A program made the position numbers and the translations under genes. From Prostheceraeus crozeri (lineage: Eukaryota > Platyhelminthes > Polycladida > Euryleptidae): a stretch of 64,000 nt of DNA. The notes below the pieces were generated by a model. It was given only the letters and a program-made list of their open reading frames with translations. It was not told the origin of the DNA and ran no database searches. Shown piece by piece: positions 1 to 12,260 of this stretch. The stretch is taken from NCBI GenBank assembly GCA_907163375.1, contig CAJQUW010010362.1, positions 1-64,000 of the forward strand, read 5' to 3'. The stretch's first letter is position 1, and every line of letters starts with the position of its first letter.

Positions 1-540
1 ATTATTAATTATATATTTTATTATATTTAATATATTATATTTTTAATATATTTATTTTATACTTTAATTTTATATTATTATATATTTATTTTTATTTTAT
101 TTTACTATTTTTATTTATATTTCTTCTTCTATCTTTATATTTATATTATATATTAATTATTTTTTTATTACCATTATTAACTTCACTTCTCTCACAATTT
201 AATATAAACTACTATATATTTTCAATTCCTTCACATTATATAATACACACTTAAAATAAAACAACCTAAACCCTCAATACAAATATATTTATTAATTATT
301 ATTACAAACTCTAACACCCTTACATCTTTTATTAAAACATTACACCTTATATATACTAAACACAAACATTCACTCTATACTTCTCAATTATCACCTAACA
401 TAAACACGTACCAATATACACTCCATATTATTATATTTAATAAACACTAATAAAATTTACTATTTTTTTATTCTGTATTTAATATTGATTTATATTGTTT
501 TTTAATTACTTAATTTTACCCCCCACATCTAAAAACGATC
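1..540. other. AT-rich, almost G-free low-complexity sequence
   Basis: The first 180 bases are nearly pure A/T. The next 250 are A/T/C with only isolated G. No gene, RNA or repeat unit is visible. It runs straight into the G/T-only tract, so the whole 1-8971 stretch is compositionally abnormal and may be a low-quality assembly segment. Confidence 0.8.
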
Positions 541-586
541 CCCCCATTGTTATTTAGGTTGCTTGAAGTATTAGGTTTTTGTCGCA

Positions 587-3500
587 TTGGGGTTTGTGGT
601 TTTGTGGTGTGTTGGTTGGTTGGTGGTTGCTTTGGTGGTTTGTTTTTGTTGTGTTGGGTTGTGGGGGGTGTTGTGGGGGTGTTGGTGGGGTTGGGGTTTT
701 GGGGGGTGTTTTGGTGGGGGGGTGGGGGGGGGGGGGTGGGGTGGGGGTGGGTGGGGGGGGTTGTGGGGGGTTGGGGGGGTGGGGGGGGGGGGTGGGGGGG
801 GGGGGGGGGGGGGGGTGGGGGGTGGGGGGGGGTGGGGGGGGTGGGGGGGTGGGGTGGGGGTGGGGGGGGGGGGGGGGGGTGGGGGGGGGTGGGGGGGGTG
901 GGGGGGGGGGGGTGGGGTGGTGGGGGGGGGGTGGGTGGGGGGGTGGGGGGGTGGGGGGGTGGGGGGTGGGGGTGGGGGGGTGGGGTGGGGGGGTGGGGGG
1001 GGGGGGGGTGGGGGTGGGGGGGTGGGGGTGGGGGGGGTGTGGGGGGGGGGGTGTGGGGTGGGGTGGGTTGGGGGGGGGTGGGGGGGGGGGGGGTGGGTGG
1101 GGGGGGGGGTGGGGGGGTGTGGGTGGGGTGGTGGGGGGGGGGGTGGGGTGGGGGTGGGGGGTGGGTGGGTGGGGGGGTGGGGGGTGTTGGGTGGGGGGGT
1201 GGGGGGGGGGGGGTGGGGGGTGGGGGGGGGGTGGGGGTGGGGGGGTGGGGGGTGGGGTGTGGGTGGTGTGGGGGGTGGGGGTGGGGGGTGGGGGGTGTGG
1301 GGTGGGGGGGTGGGGGTGGTGGGGGGTGGGTGTGGGTGGGGGGTGGGTGGGGGGTGGGGGGTGGTGGGGGGTGGGGTGGGTGGGGGGGTGGGGGTGGTGG
1401 GGGGGGGGGGTGGGGGGGTGGGGGTGTGGGGGGGGGGGGGGGGGGGGTGGGGGGTGTGGGTGGGGGTGGGGGGGGGGGGGGTGGGGGGTGGGGTGGGGTG
1501 GGTGGGGGGGGGGGTGTGGGTGGGGGGGGGGTGGGGGGGTGGGGGGGGTGGGGGTGGGGGTGGGGTGGGGGGGGGGTGGGTGGTGGGGGGGGGGGGGGTG
1601 GGGGGGTGGGGGGGGGGGTGGGGGGGGGGGGGTGGGGGGGGGGGTGGGGGGGTGGGGGGGTGGGGGGTGGGGTGGTGGGGGGGGTGGGGTGGTGGGGGGG
1701 GGTGGGGGTGGGGGTGGGGGGTGGGGGGGTGGGGGGGTGGGGGGGGGGGTGGGGGGTGTGGGGGTGGGGGTGGGTGGGGGGGGGGTGGGGGGGTGGGTGG
1801 GGGTGGGGGTGGGTGGGGGGTGGGGGGGGTGGGGTGGGGGGGGTGGGGGGGGGGTGTGGGGGTGGGGGGGGTGGGGGGGGTGGGGTGGGGGGGGTGGGGG
1901 GGGGGTGGGGGGGTGGGGTGGGTGGGGGGGGTGGGGTGGGTGGGGTGGGGGTGTGGGTGGGGGGGGGTGGGGGGGGGGTGGGGGGGGTGGGGGGTGTGGG
2001 GGTGGGGGGGGTGGGGGGGGGGGGGTTGGGGGGTGGGGGGGGGGGGGGGGGGTGGTGGGGGGGGTGGTGGGTGGGTTGGTGGGGGGGTGGGGGTGGGGGT
2101 TGGTGTGTGGGTGGTGGGGGGGTGTGTGGGTGGGGGGGTGGGTGTGGGTTGGTTGGGGGGGTGGTTGGGTGGGGGTGTGTGGGGGTGTGGTGGGGGTGGT
2201 TTGGGGTGGGTGTGGGTGTGTGGGGTGGGGTGTTGGTGTGTGGTGTGGGGGTGGGTGGGGTGGTGGGTTTGTGTGGGTGGGGTGGGGTGGTGTGGTGTGG
2301 GGGTGGGTGGTGTGGGTGTGGGTGTGGGGTGTGTGGGTGTGGTGGGTGGTGTTGTGTGGGTGGTTGGGTGTTGGTGGGGTGTTGGTGGGTGGGTGGTGGG
2401 TTGGGGGTGTGTTGGTGGTGTGGGTGGGGGTGTGGGTTGGTGTGGTGGGGTTGTGGTTGGGTGGGTGGGTGGTGTTGGGGTTGTGGTTGTGGGGGTGTGG
2501 TGTTGGGGTGTGTTGGTGGTTGTGTGTTGTGGGGTGGTTGTTGGTGGGGGGGTTGTGGGTGGTGTTGGTGGGGTTGGTGGGTTGTGGTGGTGTGTTGGTG
2601 GGTGTGGGGTGGGTGTGTGGGGTTGTTGGTTGTGGTTGGGTGGGTGTGGGTGTGGTTGGTGGGTGTGTGGGTTGGGGGGTTGGGTGGTGGTTGTGGTGGT
2701 GGGGTGTGTTTTGGGGTGTGGGGTGTGGGGGGTGTTGGTTGGTGTGTTGTGGTTGTTGGGTGTTGTGGGTGGTGGTGGTGGTTGTGTGGGGTGGTGGGGT
2801 GTGGTGGGGGTGGTTTGTTGGGTGTTGGGGGGTGTGGTGGGTTTGTGGTTGGTGGTGTGGTGGTGTGGGTTTGTTGGTGTGGTTTTGTTGTGGTTGTGGT
2901 GTGTGTGGTGTGGTGGTGGTTTGTGTGTTGGTGTTTGTTGGTTGTGTTTGTGTGGTTTGTTGTGTTGTTGTTGTTTGGTTGTTGTGTTGTGGTGTTGTGT
3001 TTTGTGTTGGGGGTGTGTGTTGTGTTTGTTGTTTGTGTGGTGTGTGTTGTGGTTGTTGTTGTGTGTGTGGTGTGTTTTGTGTTGTGTGGTTGTGTGTTTT
3101 GTGGTTGTGTGTTGGTTGTGTGTGTGTGGTTGTTTGGGTGTTGTTTGTGTGTGTTTGGTGTGTTGTTGTGTGGTTTGTTGTGTTGTGTTGTGTGTTGGTG
3201 TTGTGTTGTGTTGTTGTTGTGGTTGTTTTTGTTGTGTGTGTTTGTGTGGTGTTGTGGGTGTTTTGTGTTGTTGTGTGTTGTTGTGTTGTGTGTTGTGTTG
3301 TGTTGGGTTGTGTTTTGTGTGTTGTTGTTGGGTGTTGGGTGTTTGTGGTGTTTTTGTTGTGTGGGTTGTGTGTTTGTGTGTTGTTGTTGTTTGTTGTGGT
3401 GTGTTGTGTGTGTGTTGTGTGTGTTGTTTGTGTTGTGTTGTGTTGTGTGTGGTTTGTTTGGGTGTGTGGGGGGGTTGGTTTGTTGGGTGGTTTGGGTGTG

Positions 3501-6500
3501 GGGTTGGTGGGGGTGGGGTTTGTTGTGGTGTGGTGGTTTGTGGGTGTTGTGGGGTGTGGGTGGGGGTTGGGGGTTGGTGTGGGGGGTGGGTGGGGTGTGT
3601 GGTGGTGGTGGTTGGGGGTGGGGGGGGGTTGTGGGTGGGGGTGGTTGGGGGTGGTGGGGGGGTGGGGTGTGTGTGGTGGTGTGGGGTGTGGGGGGGTGGT
3701 GGGGGGGTGGGGGTGGTGGGGGGGGGGTGGGGTGGTGGGGGTGGGTTGGTTGGGTGGGGGGTGGGGGGTGGGGGTGGGGGTGGTGGTTTGTGGGTGTGGT
3801 GGGGTGGTGGTTGTGGGGTGGGTGGTTGTGGTGGGGGTGGTGTGTGTGGGTGTGGTTGGGGTTGGGGGTTTGGTGGGTGGGTGGGGTGGTGGTGTGGGTG
3901 TTGGTGTGGGTGTTTGGGGTGGGTGTGTGGTGTGGTGGGTGTGTGTGGGGGTGGGGTTGGTGGGTGTGGTGGTTGGTGGGTGGTTGTGGTTGGTGTGGGG
4001 GGGTGTGGTGTGGTGGTGGTTGGTTTGGGTGGTTGGTGGGTTGTGGGTTGTGTGGTGGGTGGGGTGGTGGTGGGTGGGTTGTGGGGTTGTGTGGTGGGTG
4101 TGTTGGTTTGGGGGGGTGGGGGTGTGTGTGGGGTTGTGTGTTGGTGGTTGTGTTTGGTGGTTGTGTTGGTTGTGTGTTTGTTGGGTGTGGTGTTTGTTGT
4201 GTTGGGTGTGTGGTGGTGGGGGTGGGGTGGTGTGGTTGGGGTTGGTTTGGTTTGTGTGGGTTGTGGTGTGTGTGGTGGGTGTGGGTGTTGGGGGTGTTGG
4301 GGTTGGGGTTGGGTTGTGGGGGGGTGTGGTGTGGGTGGTTGTGGGTTGGTGTTTGGTGGGTGGTGTGGGGTGTGTGTGTGGGTGGGTTGTGGGTTGGTTG
4401 GTTGTGGTTGGGTTTGGTGTTTGTGTGGGGTGGTTGTTGTGTGGTGTGGTTTGTGGTGGTTGTGGTGGGGTGGGTTGGTTGTGGTTGTGTGGGTGGTGTG
4501 GTGGTGGTTGTTGTGGTGGTGGTTTGTGTGGTGGTTGGGTGGTGGTTTGTGGTGTTGGGTGTTTGTTGTGGTGGTGTGGGTTGTTGGTTTGGGTTGTGTG
4601 GTTGTGGTGGGGGTTTGTTGTGTGTGGTTGGGTTTTGGGGGGGTGGGGTTGGGGGTTGTGGTTGGGTGTGTGGTGTGGGTTGGTGGGTGGTTTGGGTGGT
4701 GTGGGTGGTGTGGGGGTGGGGTTGGGTGTTTTTGGTGTGGTTTGGTGTTGGTTGTGTGGGGGTTGGTGGGTTGTTGTGTTGTGGTGTGGGGGTTGTGGGG
4801 TGGTGGGTTGTTTGGTGGTTTGGTGGGGTGTGTGGTGGGGTTGGTTGTTGGGGTGGTGTGTGGGGGGGTGGGTGGTGGGGGTGTGGGTGTGGTTGGTGTT
4901 GTGGTGTTGGGTGGTGGGTTTGGGGGTTTGTTGGGTTTGTGGTGTGGGGTGGGTTGGTGTGGTTGGGTGTTGGTGGTTGTGGTGGGGGTGGTTGTGTGTT
5001 GGGGTGTGGTGTGGTTGGTTGGGGGGTTGGTGTTGGGTGGGGGTGTGGTTTTGGTGTTGGTTGGTGTTTTTGGTGTTGGGTTGTGGGTGTGTTTGTTGTG
5101 TTGTTTGTGTTTGTTGGGTGTTGTTGGGGTGGTTGGGTTGTTGGTTTTGTGTTGGTGGGGTTTTTTGTGGTTGGGTTTTTTTGGTGTGTGTGGTTGTTGT
5201 GTGGTGGGGTTGTTGGGTTTGTGTTGTGGTGTTGGTGGGGTTTTGGGTGTGTGTGGTGTTGTGGTTTGGTGTGTGGTGTGTTGGGTTGGTGTGGGTTGTT
5301 GTGGGGGTTGGTTTGTGTGTTGGGTGGTTGGTTGGGTGGGTGGTTGTGTGGGTGTGTGGTGTGTTGGTTGGGTGGTGTGTGTGGTGTGGGTTGTGGTTGG
5401 GGTGTGGGGTTTGTGTGGTGTGGGTGGTTGGGGTTGTGGTTGTGGGTTGTTTGGTTGTTGTTGTGTTTGGTTGTTTGGTTTGTGTGTTGGGTGGGTGTGG
5501 GGGTGTGGGTGTGGTGGGTGGTGGGGGGTGGTTTGGTTGTGGTTGTTGTGTGTGGTTGTGTGGGTGGTGGTGTGGGGGTGGTTGTGTGTGGTGTGTTGTG
5601 TTTGTTGTGGTGGGTGGGTGGTGTGGTGTTGTGGTGGGTGTGTGTGGTTTGTTGGTGGGGTGGTGGTGGGTTGTGTGTGTTTGGGTGGGTGGTGTGTTGG
5701 TGTGGGTGGGTGTGGGTGTGGGTGTGGTGGGGTTGGTGGGGTGGGTTGGGTGTTGGTGTGGGTGTGGTGTTGGTGTTGGTGTGGTGGTGGGTTGTGGTTG
5801 GGTGGGTTGTTGGTTGGTGGTGTGGGGGTGGGTGGTTGTGTGGGGGTTGTGGTGTGGGGTGGTTGGTTGGTGTTGGGTGGGTGTGGTGGGTGTGTGGTGG
5901 TTTGTGTGGTTTGGTTTGGGGTGGTGGTGTGTGGTGTTGGGGTGGGGTGTTGGTTGGTTGTGGTTGTGTGGTTTGTGGTGTTGGTGGGGGTGGTGGTGTG
6001 GTGTTTGGGTGTGGGGTGGTGGGTGTGTTTGGGTGTGGTTGTGTGGTGTTGTTGGTGTGGTTGTGGTGGTGGGGTGTTGTGTTGTTGGGTTGTGGTGGTT
6101 GGGTGTGGTGTGGGTGGGTGTGTGTTTGTGGGTGGTGTTGTGTGGTGGTTGTTGTGGTGGGTGGGTTGGTGTTGGGGTGTTGGTTGGTGTTTGTGGGGTG
6201 TGGGGTGTTGTGTGGGTTGTGTGGGTGTTGTGTTGTTTGGTGGTGGGTGTGGTGGTTGTGGGTGGGTGTGTTGGGTGGTGTTGGTGTTTGTGGGTGGTGT
6301 GTGGTTGGGTTTGTTGGTGTGGTTGTTGGTGGTTTGTGGTGTGGTTTGGGTTGGTGTTGGTGGTGGTGTGGTGGTTTGTTGGTGGTGGTTGTGTGTTTGT
6401 GTTGTGGGTGTGGTGGGTGTGGTGTTGGTGTGGGTGGTGTTGGTGTTGGGGTGTGTTGTGGGTGGTTGGTTGGTGGTTGTGTGGTTGTTGGTGTGTGTTG

Positions 6501-8971
6501 GTTGGTTTGTGGGTGTGGTGGGTGTTGTGTGGTGGTTGGGTGGTGTTGTGGTGTGGGTTGTGTGGTTGGTTTGGGTGGGTTTGTGGTGTGTGGTGGTTGG
6601 TGTGGTGGTTGGTGGTGGGTGGGGTGTGGGTGTGTGGTTGGTTGGTGTGTGTGTTGGTGGTGTGGGGTGTTGTGGTGGTTGGTGTGGGTGGTTGTGGTTT
6701 GTGGTGTGGGGTTGTGGTGTGGGTGTGGTTGGGTTTGTGGGGTTGTTTGGTGGGTGTTGGTGTGTGGGTGTGGGGTGTGGTGGGGGTGGTTGTGGTGGGT
6801 GGTGTTGGTGGTGGTTTGGTGGTGTGGGTTGGGTTGTGTGTTGGGTTGTGTGTGTGTGTGTTGTGGTGTTTGTGGTTGTTGTGTGGGTTTGTGTGTGTTG
6901 TTGTGTGGGTTTGTGGTGGTTGGGTGTGTGGGGTGGTGGGGTTTGTTGTTGGGTGTGTTGGGTGGGGTGTGGTGTGGGTGTTTGGGGTGGGTTTGGTTGG
7001 TGGTTTGGGGTGTGGGTGGTGGGGTGGTTTGTGGGTGTGGGTGGTGTGTGGGGGTGTTTGGGTTTGTGGGGGGGTGGGGTGTGGGTTGTGTTGTGTGTTG
7101 GGTTTTTGTGTGGGTGTGTTGTTGTGGGGTTGTGTGTTGTTTTGGGTGTTGGTGTGTGTTTGTGGTTTGTGTTGTGGTGTGGTTGTGTTGGTGTTTGTGT
7201 TTGTGTGGTTTTTGTGTGGTGGTGTTGTGTGTGTGTTTGGGTGTGTTGGTGTTGGTTTGTTGTGTTGTGTTGTGGTTTTTGGTGTGTGGTTTGTTGTTGT
7301 TGTTTTGTTTGTTGTGTTTGTTGTTTGTGTTGTGTTTGTTGGTGTTGTTTGTGTTTTGTTGTTTGTGTGTTTGTGTTGTGTTTTGTGTTTGGTTTGTTTG
7401 TGTGTGGTTTTGTTTGTGTGTTTGTGTGGTTTTGTGTTGTGTTGTGTTGTTGTGGTTTGTTGTTTTGTTGTGTTGTGTGTTGTGGTTGTTGGTTTTGTGT
7501 GTGTTGTTTTGTTGTGTGTTTGTTGTGTTTGTGTTGTTTTGTTGGTGTTGTGTGTTTTGTTGTTTGTTGTGTTTTGTGTTTGTGGTTGTTGTTTTTGTGG
7601 TTTGTTGTGGTGTTGTTTTGTTGTTGTTGTGTTTGTTGTTGTTGTTTTGTGTGTTTGTTGGTGTTTGTTGTTGTTTTGTTGTTTGTGTGTGTTTGTGTTG
7701 TGGTTGTTTGTGTTGGTGTTTGTTGTTTTGTGTTTGGTTGTGTTTTTGTTTGTTGTTTGGTTGTTTGTGTTTTTGTTGTGTTGTTTGTTTGTGTGTTGTT
7801 TGTGTTGTTTTGTTGTGTTTGTTGGTGTTGTGTTTTTGTGTTGGTTGTTTGGTTGTTTGTTGGTTTGTTGTGTTGTTTGGTGTTTGGTGTTGTTTTGTGG
7901 TTTGTGTGGTTGTTGTTTGTGTTGTGTTTTTGTGTTGGTGTTGTGTTGTTTGTGTGGTTGTTTTTGTTTGGTGTTTTGTTGTTGTTTGTTGTTGTTTTGG
8001 TGTGTTTGGTGTGTTGTTTTTTGTTGGTTTTGTTGTTGGTGTGTTTGTTGTGTTGTTTTTGTTGTTTGTGTGTTTGTTTTGTGTGGGTTGTTTTGTGTTT
8101 TTGTGTTTGTGTTTGTTGTTGTTTTGTTTGTGTTGTTGTTTGTTTGTGGTTTGTGTTTTTGTTGTTTTGTTTGTGTTGTTTGTTGTTTGTTGTGTTTTGT
8201 TGTTGTGTGTTTTGTTTGTTGTTGTGGTTTGGTTTTGTTGTTGTTGTTTTGTTGTGGTTGTGTGTTTGTTTGTTGTTGGTTGTTTGGTGTTTTTGTTGTG
8301 TGTTTGTTGTTGTTGTGTTTTGTTTGTTGTGTTGTTGTGTTTTTTTGGTTTTTGTTTGTGTTGTGTTTTTTGTGTGTTTGTTTGGTTGTTGTTTTGTGTT
8401 GTTGTTTGTTGTGTTTGTTTTTTGGTGTGTTTGTGTTGTTGTGTTTTGGTTTGGTTTTTGTTTGTTGTGTTTGTTTGGTTGTTTTGTTGTGTGTTGTGTT
8501 GTTTTGTTGTTTTTGTGTGTTTTGGGTTGTTGGTGTTTGTGTTTTGTTGTTTGTGTTGTTTTGTTTGGTTTGTTTTTTGTTTTGTTGTTTGTTTTGTTGT
8601 TTTGTTTGTTTGTTGTTTGTGTTTGTTTTTTGTGTTTTTTTGTGTTGTTTGGTTTGTTTTTGTGTTTTTTGTTTGTTTGTGTTTTTGTTTTGTGTTGTTT
8701 TTGTTTGGTGTTGTGTTTTTGTTGTTGTTTGTTTTGTTTGTTGTTGTTTGGTGTTGTTTGTTGTTTTGTTGTGTTTGTTTGGTTTGTTGTTGTTTGGTTG
8801 TGTTGTTTGTTGTGTTTTGTTGTTTTTGTTTGTTTGTGTGTTGTTTGGTTTGTTGTTGTTGTGTTTGTTTTGTTTTGTTTTTGTTGTTGGTGTTTTGTTT
8901 TTGTGTGGGTTTGTGTTTTGGTTGTTTTGGTTGTTTTTTTGGTGTGTGTGTTGTTGTTGGTTTGTTTTGTG
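587..8971. other. 8.4-kb tract containing only G and T on the + strand
   Basis: No A or C is seen on the + strand between the A at 586 and the C at 8972. Roughly the first 1.4 kb is runs of G with single T. The middle is a G-rich G/T mixture. From about 7.1 kb the tract is T-rich. There is no repeat unit or periodicity. Every stop codon needs an A, and every minus-strand stop needs a T that is absent there, so all frames are open by default and the roughly 2,800-residue frames are not genes. If the DNA is real, the G-runs would form G-quadruplexes. The smooth drift and lack of a unit make a base-calling or assembly artefact more likely. Confidence 0.95.
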
Positions 8972-10190
8972 CTTAGTGGTACTGGTTTTGTGTGCTCAAG
9001 CAACATCCTTATTCCATTTACCATAGTGCTCTATCCGTTTTTCCGACGTGGAATGACCTAGTAGTTGATTAACTTATTGTCTACACATCAGCTTCGACAT
9101 GCTGTATATGCCCTTCTCTTGGCCCCTAGATAATGATCTCATGGCTCATTAAGGGGGCGCAGCCTTTCGGTTGAAAACCACTGGCCTTTATACAATGTAA
9201 ACGGTCCAAAATTACAAATTTTGACTTTCAAAGTAATTGCTTCAAACGTCACAATTGTTATTAAATGAATTTTGCGACGAAAACAGTACAGGTCCCAAGA
9301 TTATTACCCCGAAGAATGTTTCCAAGATCATTAGTTTATAAATATATAATTCAGTAAGACACAAAACAATTTTATCCTGTAACTTATGTCACAAAAATGC
9401 ACTGTCCTACTTTAGTCTCTAGCTTTATATTCTCTATCATAGTCATTCTTGTCAAATTAAGTGATAAATTTATCTATTATGCAAAATAAAATTCATTTTA
9501 AGCAGCATTAATACAGCAACAAAATAAATGAAAACCAAAACAGTGACATGTACTGTATTGTCATTTTTTGGATTCCTTAAATCAATGCACAGTATTTCGG
9601 CCGTCATGGCCAGCTTTAATGGGACAACAACATATTTGTTAAATTATGCGATCCAAGAGTTCCAAACATTTCCTCCCCTAAAGCTGGCTGGCCGTGACAG
9701 TCGAAAAATTGGGCTCTGTAAAGAATACACAAATAATTATACACATTGCAGATTTGTCCTTCATTTGATTTGCTGTCATTTTATGCATAATGCAACGATC
9801 TATCAAAACGCTGTTGTTAAATAGAGTTTGTCAAAATAAGTCAAAATAATGCCTCTATGGAATATATAGTAAGTTCTAAAAGTTTCTTCACCCAAATGAC
9901 TCTCATCCTAAAATCTTGAGACAAAAATGCTCCATTTTATTTATTTATTTGTGCTCTGTAATACCTGATAAATACTCTCTATTTCCTAAATATGAATCCT
10001 TGATTTCTTACTAAATAAATGATCTTGGACATAAATTGGAGAAGAAAACACAAATGCTAGTTGGAAGAGAGAAGTTTTGTCTTTCTAGGTAGAACCAATT
10101 CCCTTCTTTCTAGCTTTCTAGGTTGTGTCTGCGTCATTGATAATAGAATAAAATAATAGATGTGACTTATTTGTCAAATATTCTATGCAA
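8972..10190. other. No gene recognised
   Basis: Ordinary mixed sequence resumes at 8972. Apart from a hAT-type terminus near 9183, it contains a weak imperfect inverted repeat (about 9598-9619 against 9678-9702, sharing GGCCAGCTTTA-like sequence). A 98-codon frame at 9528-9824 has no recognisable domain. I see no convincing exon. Confidence 0.5.
9150..9183 (-). mobile_element. hAT-type terminal inverted repeat (one end)
   Basis: Read on the minus strand from 9183, the sequence begins CAGTGGTTTTCAACC, which matches the well-known hAT terminus CAGTGGTTCTCAACC. The partner end is not found to the left, where the G/T tract begins, so the element is incomplete in this assembly. Confidence 0.6.
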
Positions 10191-10395
10191 GGTGAAAACA
10201 TAAAATTGGAATTTACAGAAGCTATAGTTGGAAATCATGCAACACAATTGAGATATGTACATCAATCCTAAAGGAAGACATTAAATCAGTTTACAGCGAA
10301 ATTTTTTTAAGATCCTTTAGGATTGATGTACATATCTCAATTATGTTATGATTTCTAACTGTAGCTTCTGAAAATTCCAATTTCATGTTTTCACC
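10191..10395. repeat. Fold-back element with ~85-bp arms
   Basis: The arm at 10191-10276 is the imperfect reverse complement of 10313-10395, with a loop of about 36 nt. Both arms share GAGATATGTACATCAATCCT-type sequence and end in GGTGAAAACAT / ATGTTTTCACC. It is probably a MITE or other fold-back DNA transposon. No target duplication was established. Confidence 0.7.
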
Positions 10396-10966
10396 TGTAT
10401 GGAAAGAGCACTGTCTTTGTCTGTCTTCGGGTGATTTGCAAGTGTTACTGTCTAGATGACGGCTGGTTGTTACCCGAAAAGCGTTGACAAATCAATAATA
10501 GAAGAACACTCTGCAACCTTAAGTGTTCTCATTCGAAGTGACATGCAACTTTCCTTAAAATTTTACCTTTGTTTTAGCGCGTTGACGCGCAACCAGGTGA
10601 ATTCAGCTCATCTGATGAACTATGTTGCTTTTAGTCTCTCTTGTTTCTGATCATGCTGCTGTAACTTGGTATTAGCTGTAACTTGGTTTCTTAGCATCAC
10701 GAATATTGTCTTCCTATTTCACAGGTTACTATGCCGTTACCAAAATCAACATTTGCACATATAGGACGTTTTAGAAACTCAACTACAAAATTATTACATA
10801 TCATTGCAATGTTTACTTCTTTACGAAGTGCTTGCAGCACAAGCATTTTCCGAGTTTTCTCAGTCTTAAGGATAACAACAAAATCCTGACTCCAGACACC
10901 ATACAAGAGCGGCAGCTCAATAAGTTGTCCAAGTAAATCGCTCAGTATAAAGCCAAAATTTAGAAG
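10396..10966. other. No gene recognised
   Basis: Short open frames occur here, but none has a recognisable domain. The right half may belong to the 5' side of the Penelope-like fossil that follows, although no family motif is visible before about 11,100. Confidence 0.4.
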
Positions 10967-11817
10967 TTGAGTGGACACGAGTTGATCTTCAGTAAAATAA
11001 ACGTTTTTGACATGCTTCTTTTTGTTAAACTCTTCACCAGGGAAAATACCAAATATGTCAAATCTATTTTGGCAACCCACCAGAAAATGTTTCTGAAACT
11101 ACACATCCAAAAAAAGGTATATACACCGGAAGGCACAGTTAGTAATCCTAGTAGTATCAATTTGGCTGAAGATCAGCTTGATATTTTGAAGACTGGGTTA
11201 CAACACCCATACATTCCTTGTGATAGGGACTGTATGAACTTGACTTACCAGCTAGAAAAAAGTGTATATAACTTAAAAGATAAAATTTGCAAAAATTATT
11301 GTAATGAAGTTAGGTATTCGTTGTAAAAATTACAACAAGCGTGTGAAAAATGTGTCTAAGACGGCCTCGGCCAAACACAATCGTGAAACTTTGAAGCCTC
11401 TAAAAAATGATAAAATCAAAATTGTTCCTATTGATAAAGGGAACGGAGAACTCTCAAGACAAACTCAATGCTATCGTCGGGGATGCTAGTAAATTCTTAT
11501 GCATCCATTGTAACGACAGTGATCTTTTATTGGATCATCCTGGTATTCAGCAACAAAATAAGTTGAAATATTTCCTCAATAAGCATGTCAAACGGGCTCT
11601 TGACCCTAAGATTTTTTCTTCTCCGAATGGATCGTGTAGCGGTGAATTGTATGGTTCACCGAAAGTTCATAAAGATAATGTCCCTCTCAGACCTATGGTC
11701 GCATGTTTTGGCACGGCAGAGTGCAACTTCGTAAAATATTTGAATGAATTTATTGTCAAAATAATTCCTAGTGCCTTTTCGGTCCAAAACAATACGATTC
11801 TTAACCTGTGTTCTTAA
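10967..11817 (+). mobile_element. Penelope-like element fragment (N-terminal side of reverse transcriptase)
   Basis: Translated pieces match the region before and at the start of the Penelope-like reverse transcriptase: SSINLAEDQLDILKTGL (compare the family's S-x-L-T-x-E-x-x-L-L-x-K-G-L), KNDKIKIVPIDKGNG (compare the K-x-D-K-x-I-V-x-x-D-K-G motif) and LYGSPKVHKDNVPLRPMV followed by AKYL-like residues. It is a fossil with several breaks. The recognisable sequence ends where a hAT terminus begins at 11,832. The GIY-YIG endonuclease part is not seen. Confidence 0.75.
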
Positions 11818-11850
11818 CCTGTGTTCTTAACCAGGTTCTTAACCTGTGTT
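11797..11850 (+). repeat. Short tandem repeat TTCTTAACCTGTG
   Basis: Four imperfect copies of a 13-nt unit lie at the junction between the Penelope-like fragment and the hAT terminus. The unit is the start of the hAT terminal sequence, so it probably arose by local duplication of the transposon end. Confidence 0.7.
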
Positions 11851-12260
11851 CAATCGAACCCCAGGGGTTCGGATGCTCAGTTCTCCCCATAAACACATAA
11901 ATAATTAACCAGAAGCGACACGCTACCCAAGCGTCGTTTCTAGTCCTTATATATCCAATGTTGGTAAAGATAGTGGCACTTGAGAATTATGGAATCTGGC
12001 TGCGCTATTTCTTCCCAAAACTTACATCATCTTTGTTTACACCATCCATTGGTGCTATCGTCTCCGAAATTTTCCGTAAAATAGGCCATCAGATCGTATA
12101 CAAATCGTAGCGTACCCTCTTATTGCTAAGAAAGCCCTCGAGATACTCATATCGTTTGTTGCAACATGTCTTTGCGAGCAGTCCTTTTCGATGATGGTCA
12201 TAGAAATTGATAACAAGAAAACCTCTAGAATAGAAGTTAAGCTTCATGCAATACACAGAA
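11832..12260 (+). mobile_element. hAT DNA transposon remnant, 5' terminus and transposase tail
   Basis: The left end reads CAGGTTCTTAACCTGTG and is followed by the palindrome CGAACCCCAGGGGTTCG, typical of hAT (Charlie/Zaphod-like) termini. A transposase C-terminal fragment follows at 12113. Most of the transposase is missing, so this is an internally deleted copy. No matching right terminus was found. Confidence 0.6.
12113..12247 (+). pseudogene. hAT transposase C-terminal dimerisation-region fragment
   Basis: The frame starting at 12113 reads YPLIAKKALEILISFVATCL and then CEQSFSMMVIEIDNKK. This is the conserved end of hAT transposases (P-x-L-x-x-x-A-x-x-L-L-x-F-x-x-T-Y-L-C-E-x-x-F-S), which forms part of the dimerisation domain. 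Only about 45 residues remain. The catalytic region and BED zinc finger are absent. Confidence 0.75.

Noticed and set aside
547-9061. Open frames of about 2,800 residues in several frames on both strands
   Set aside because: They exist only because the G/T-only tract cannot spell a stop codon on either strand. The residues are limited to those encoded by G/T or A/C codons.
9528-9824. 98-codon + frame
   Set aside because: No recognisable domain or splice context, and it overlaps a weak inverted repeat.
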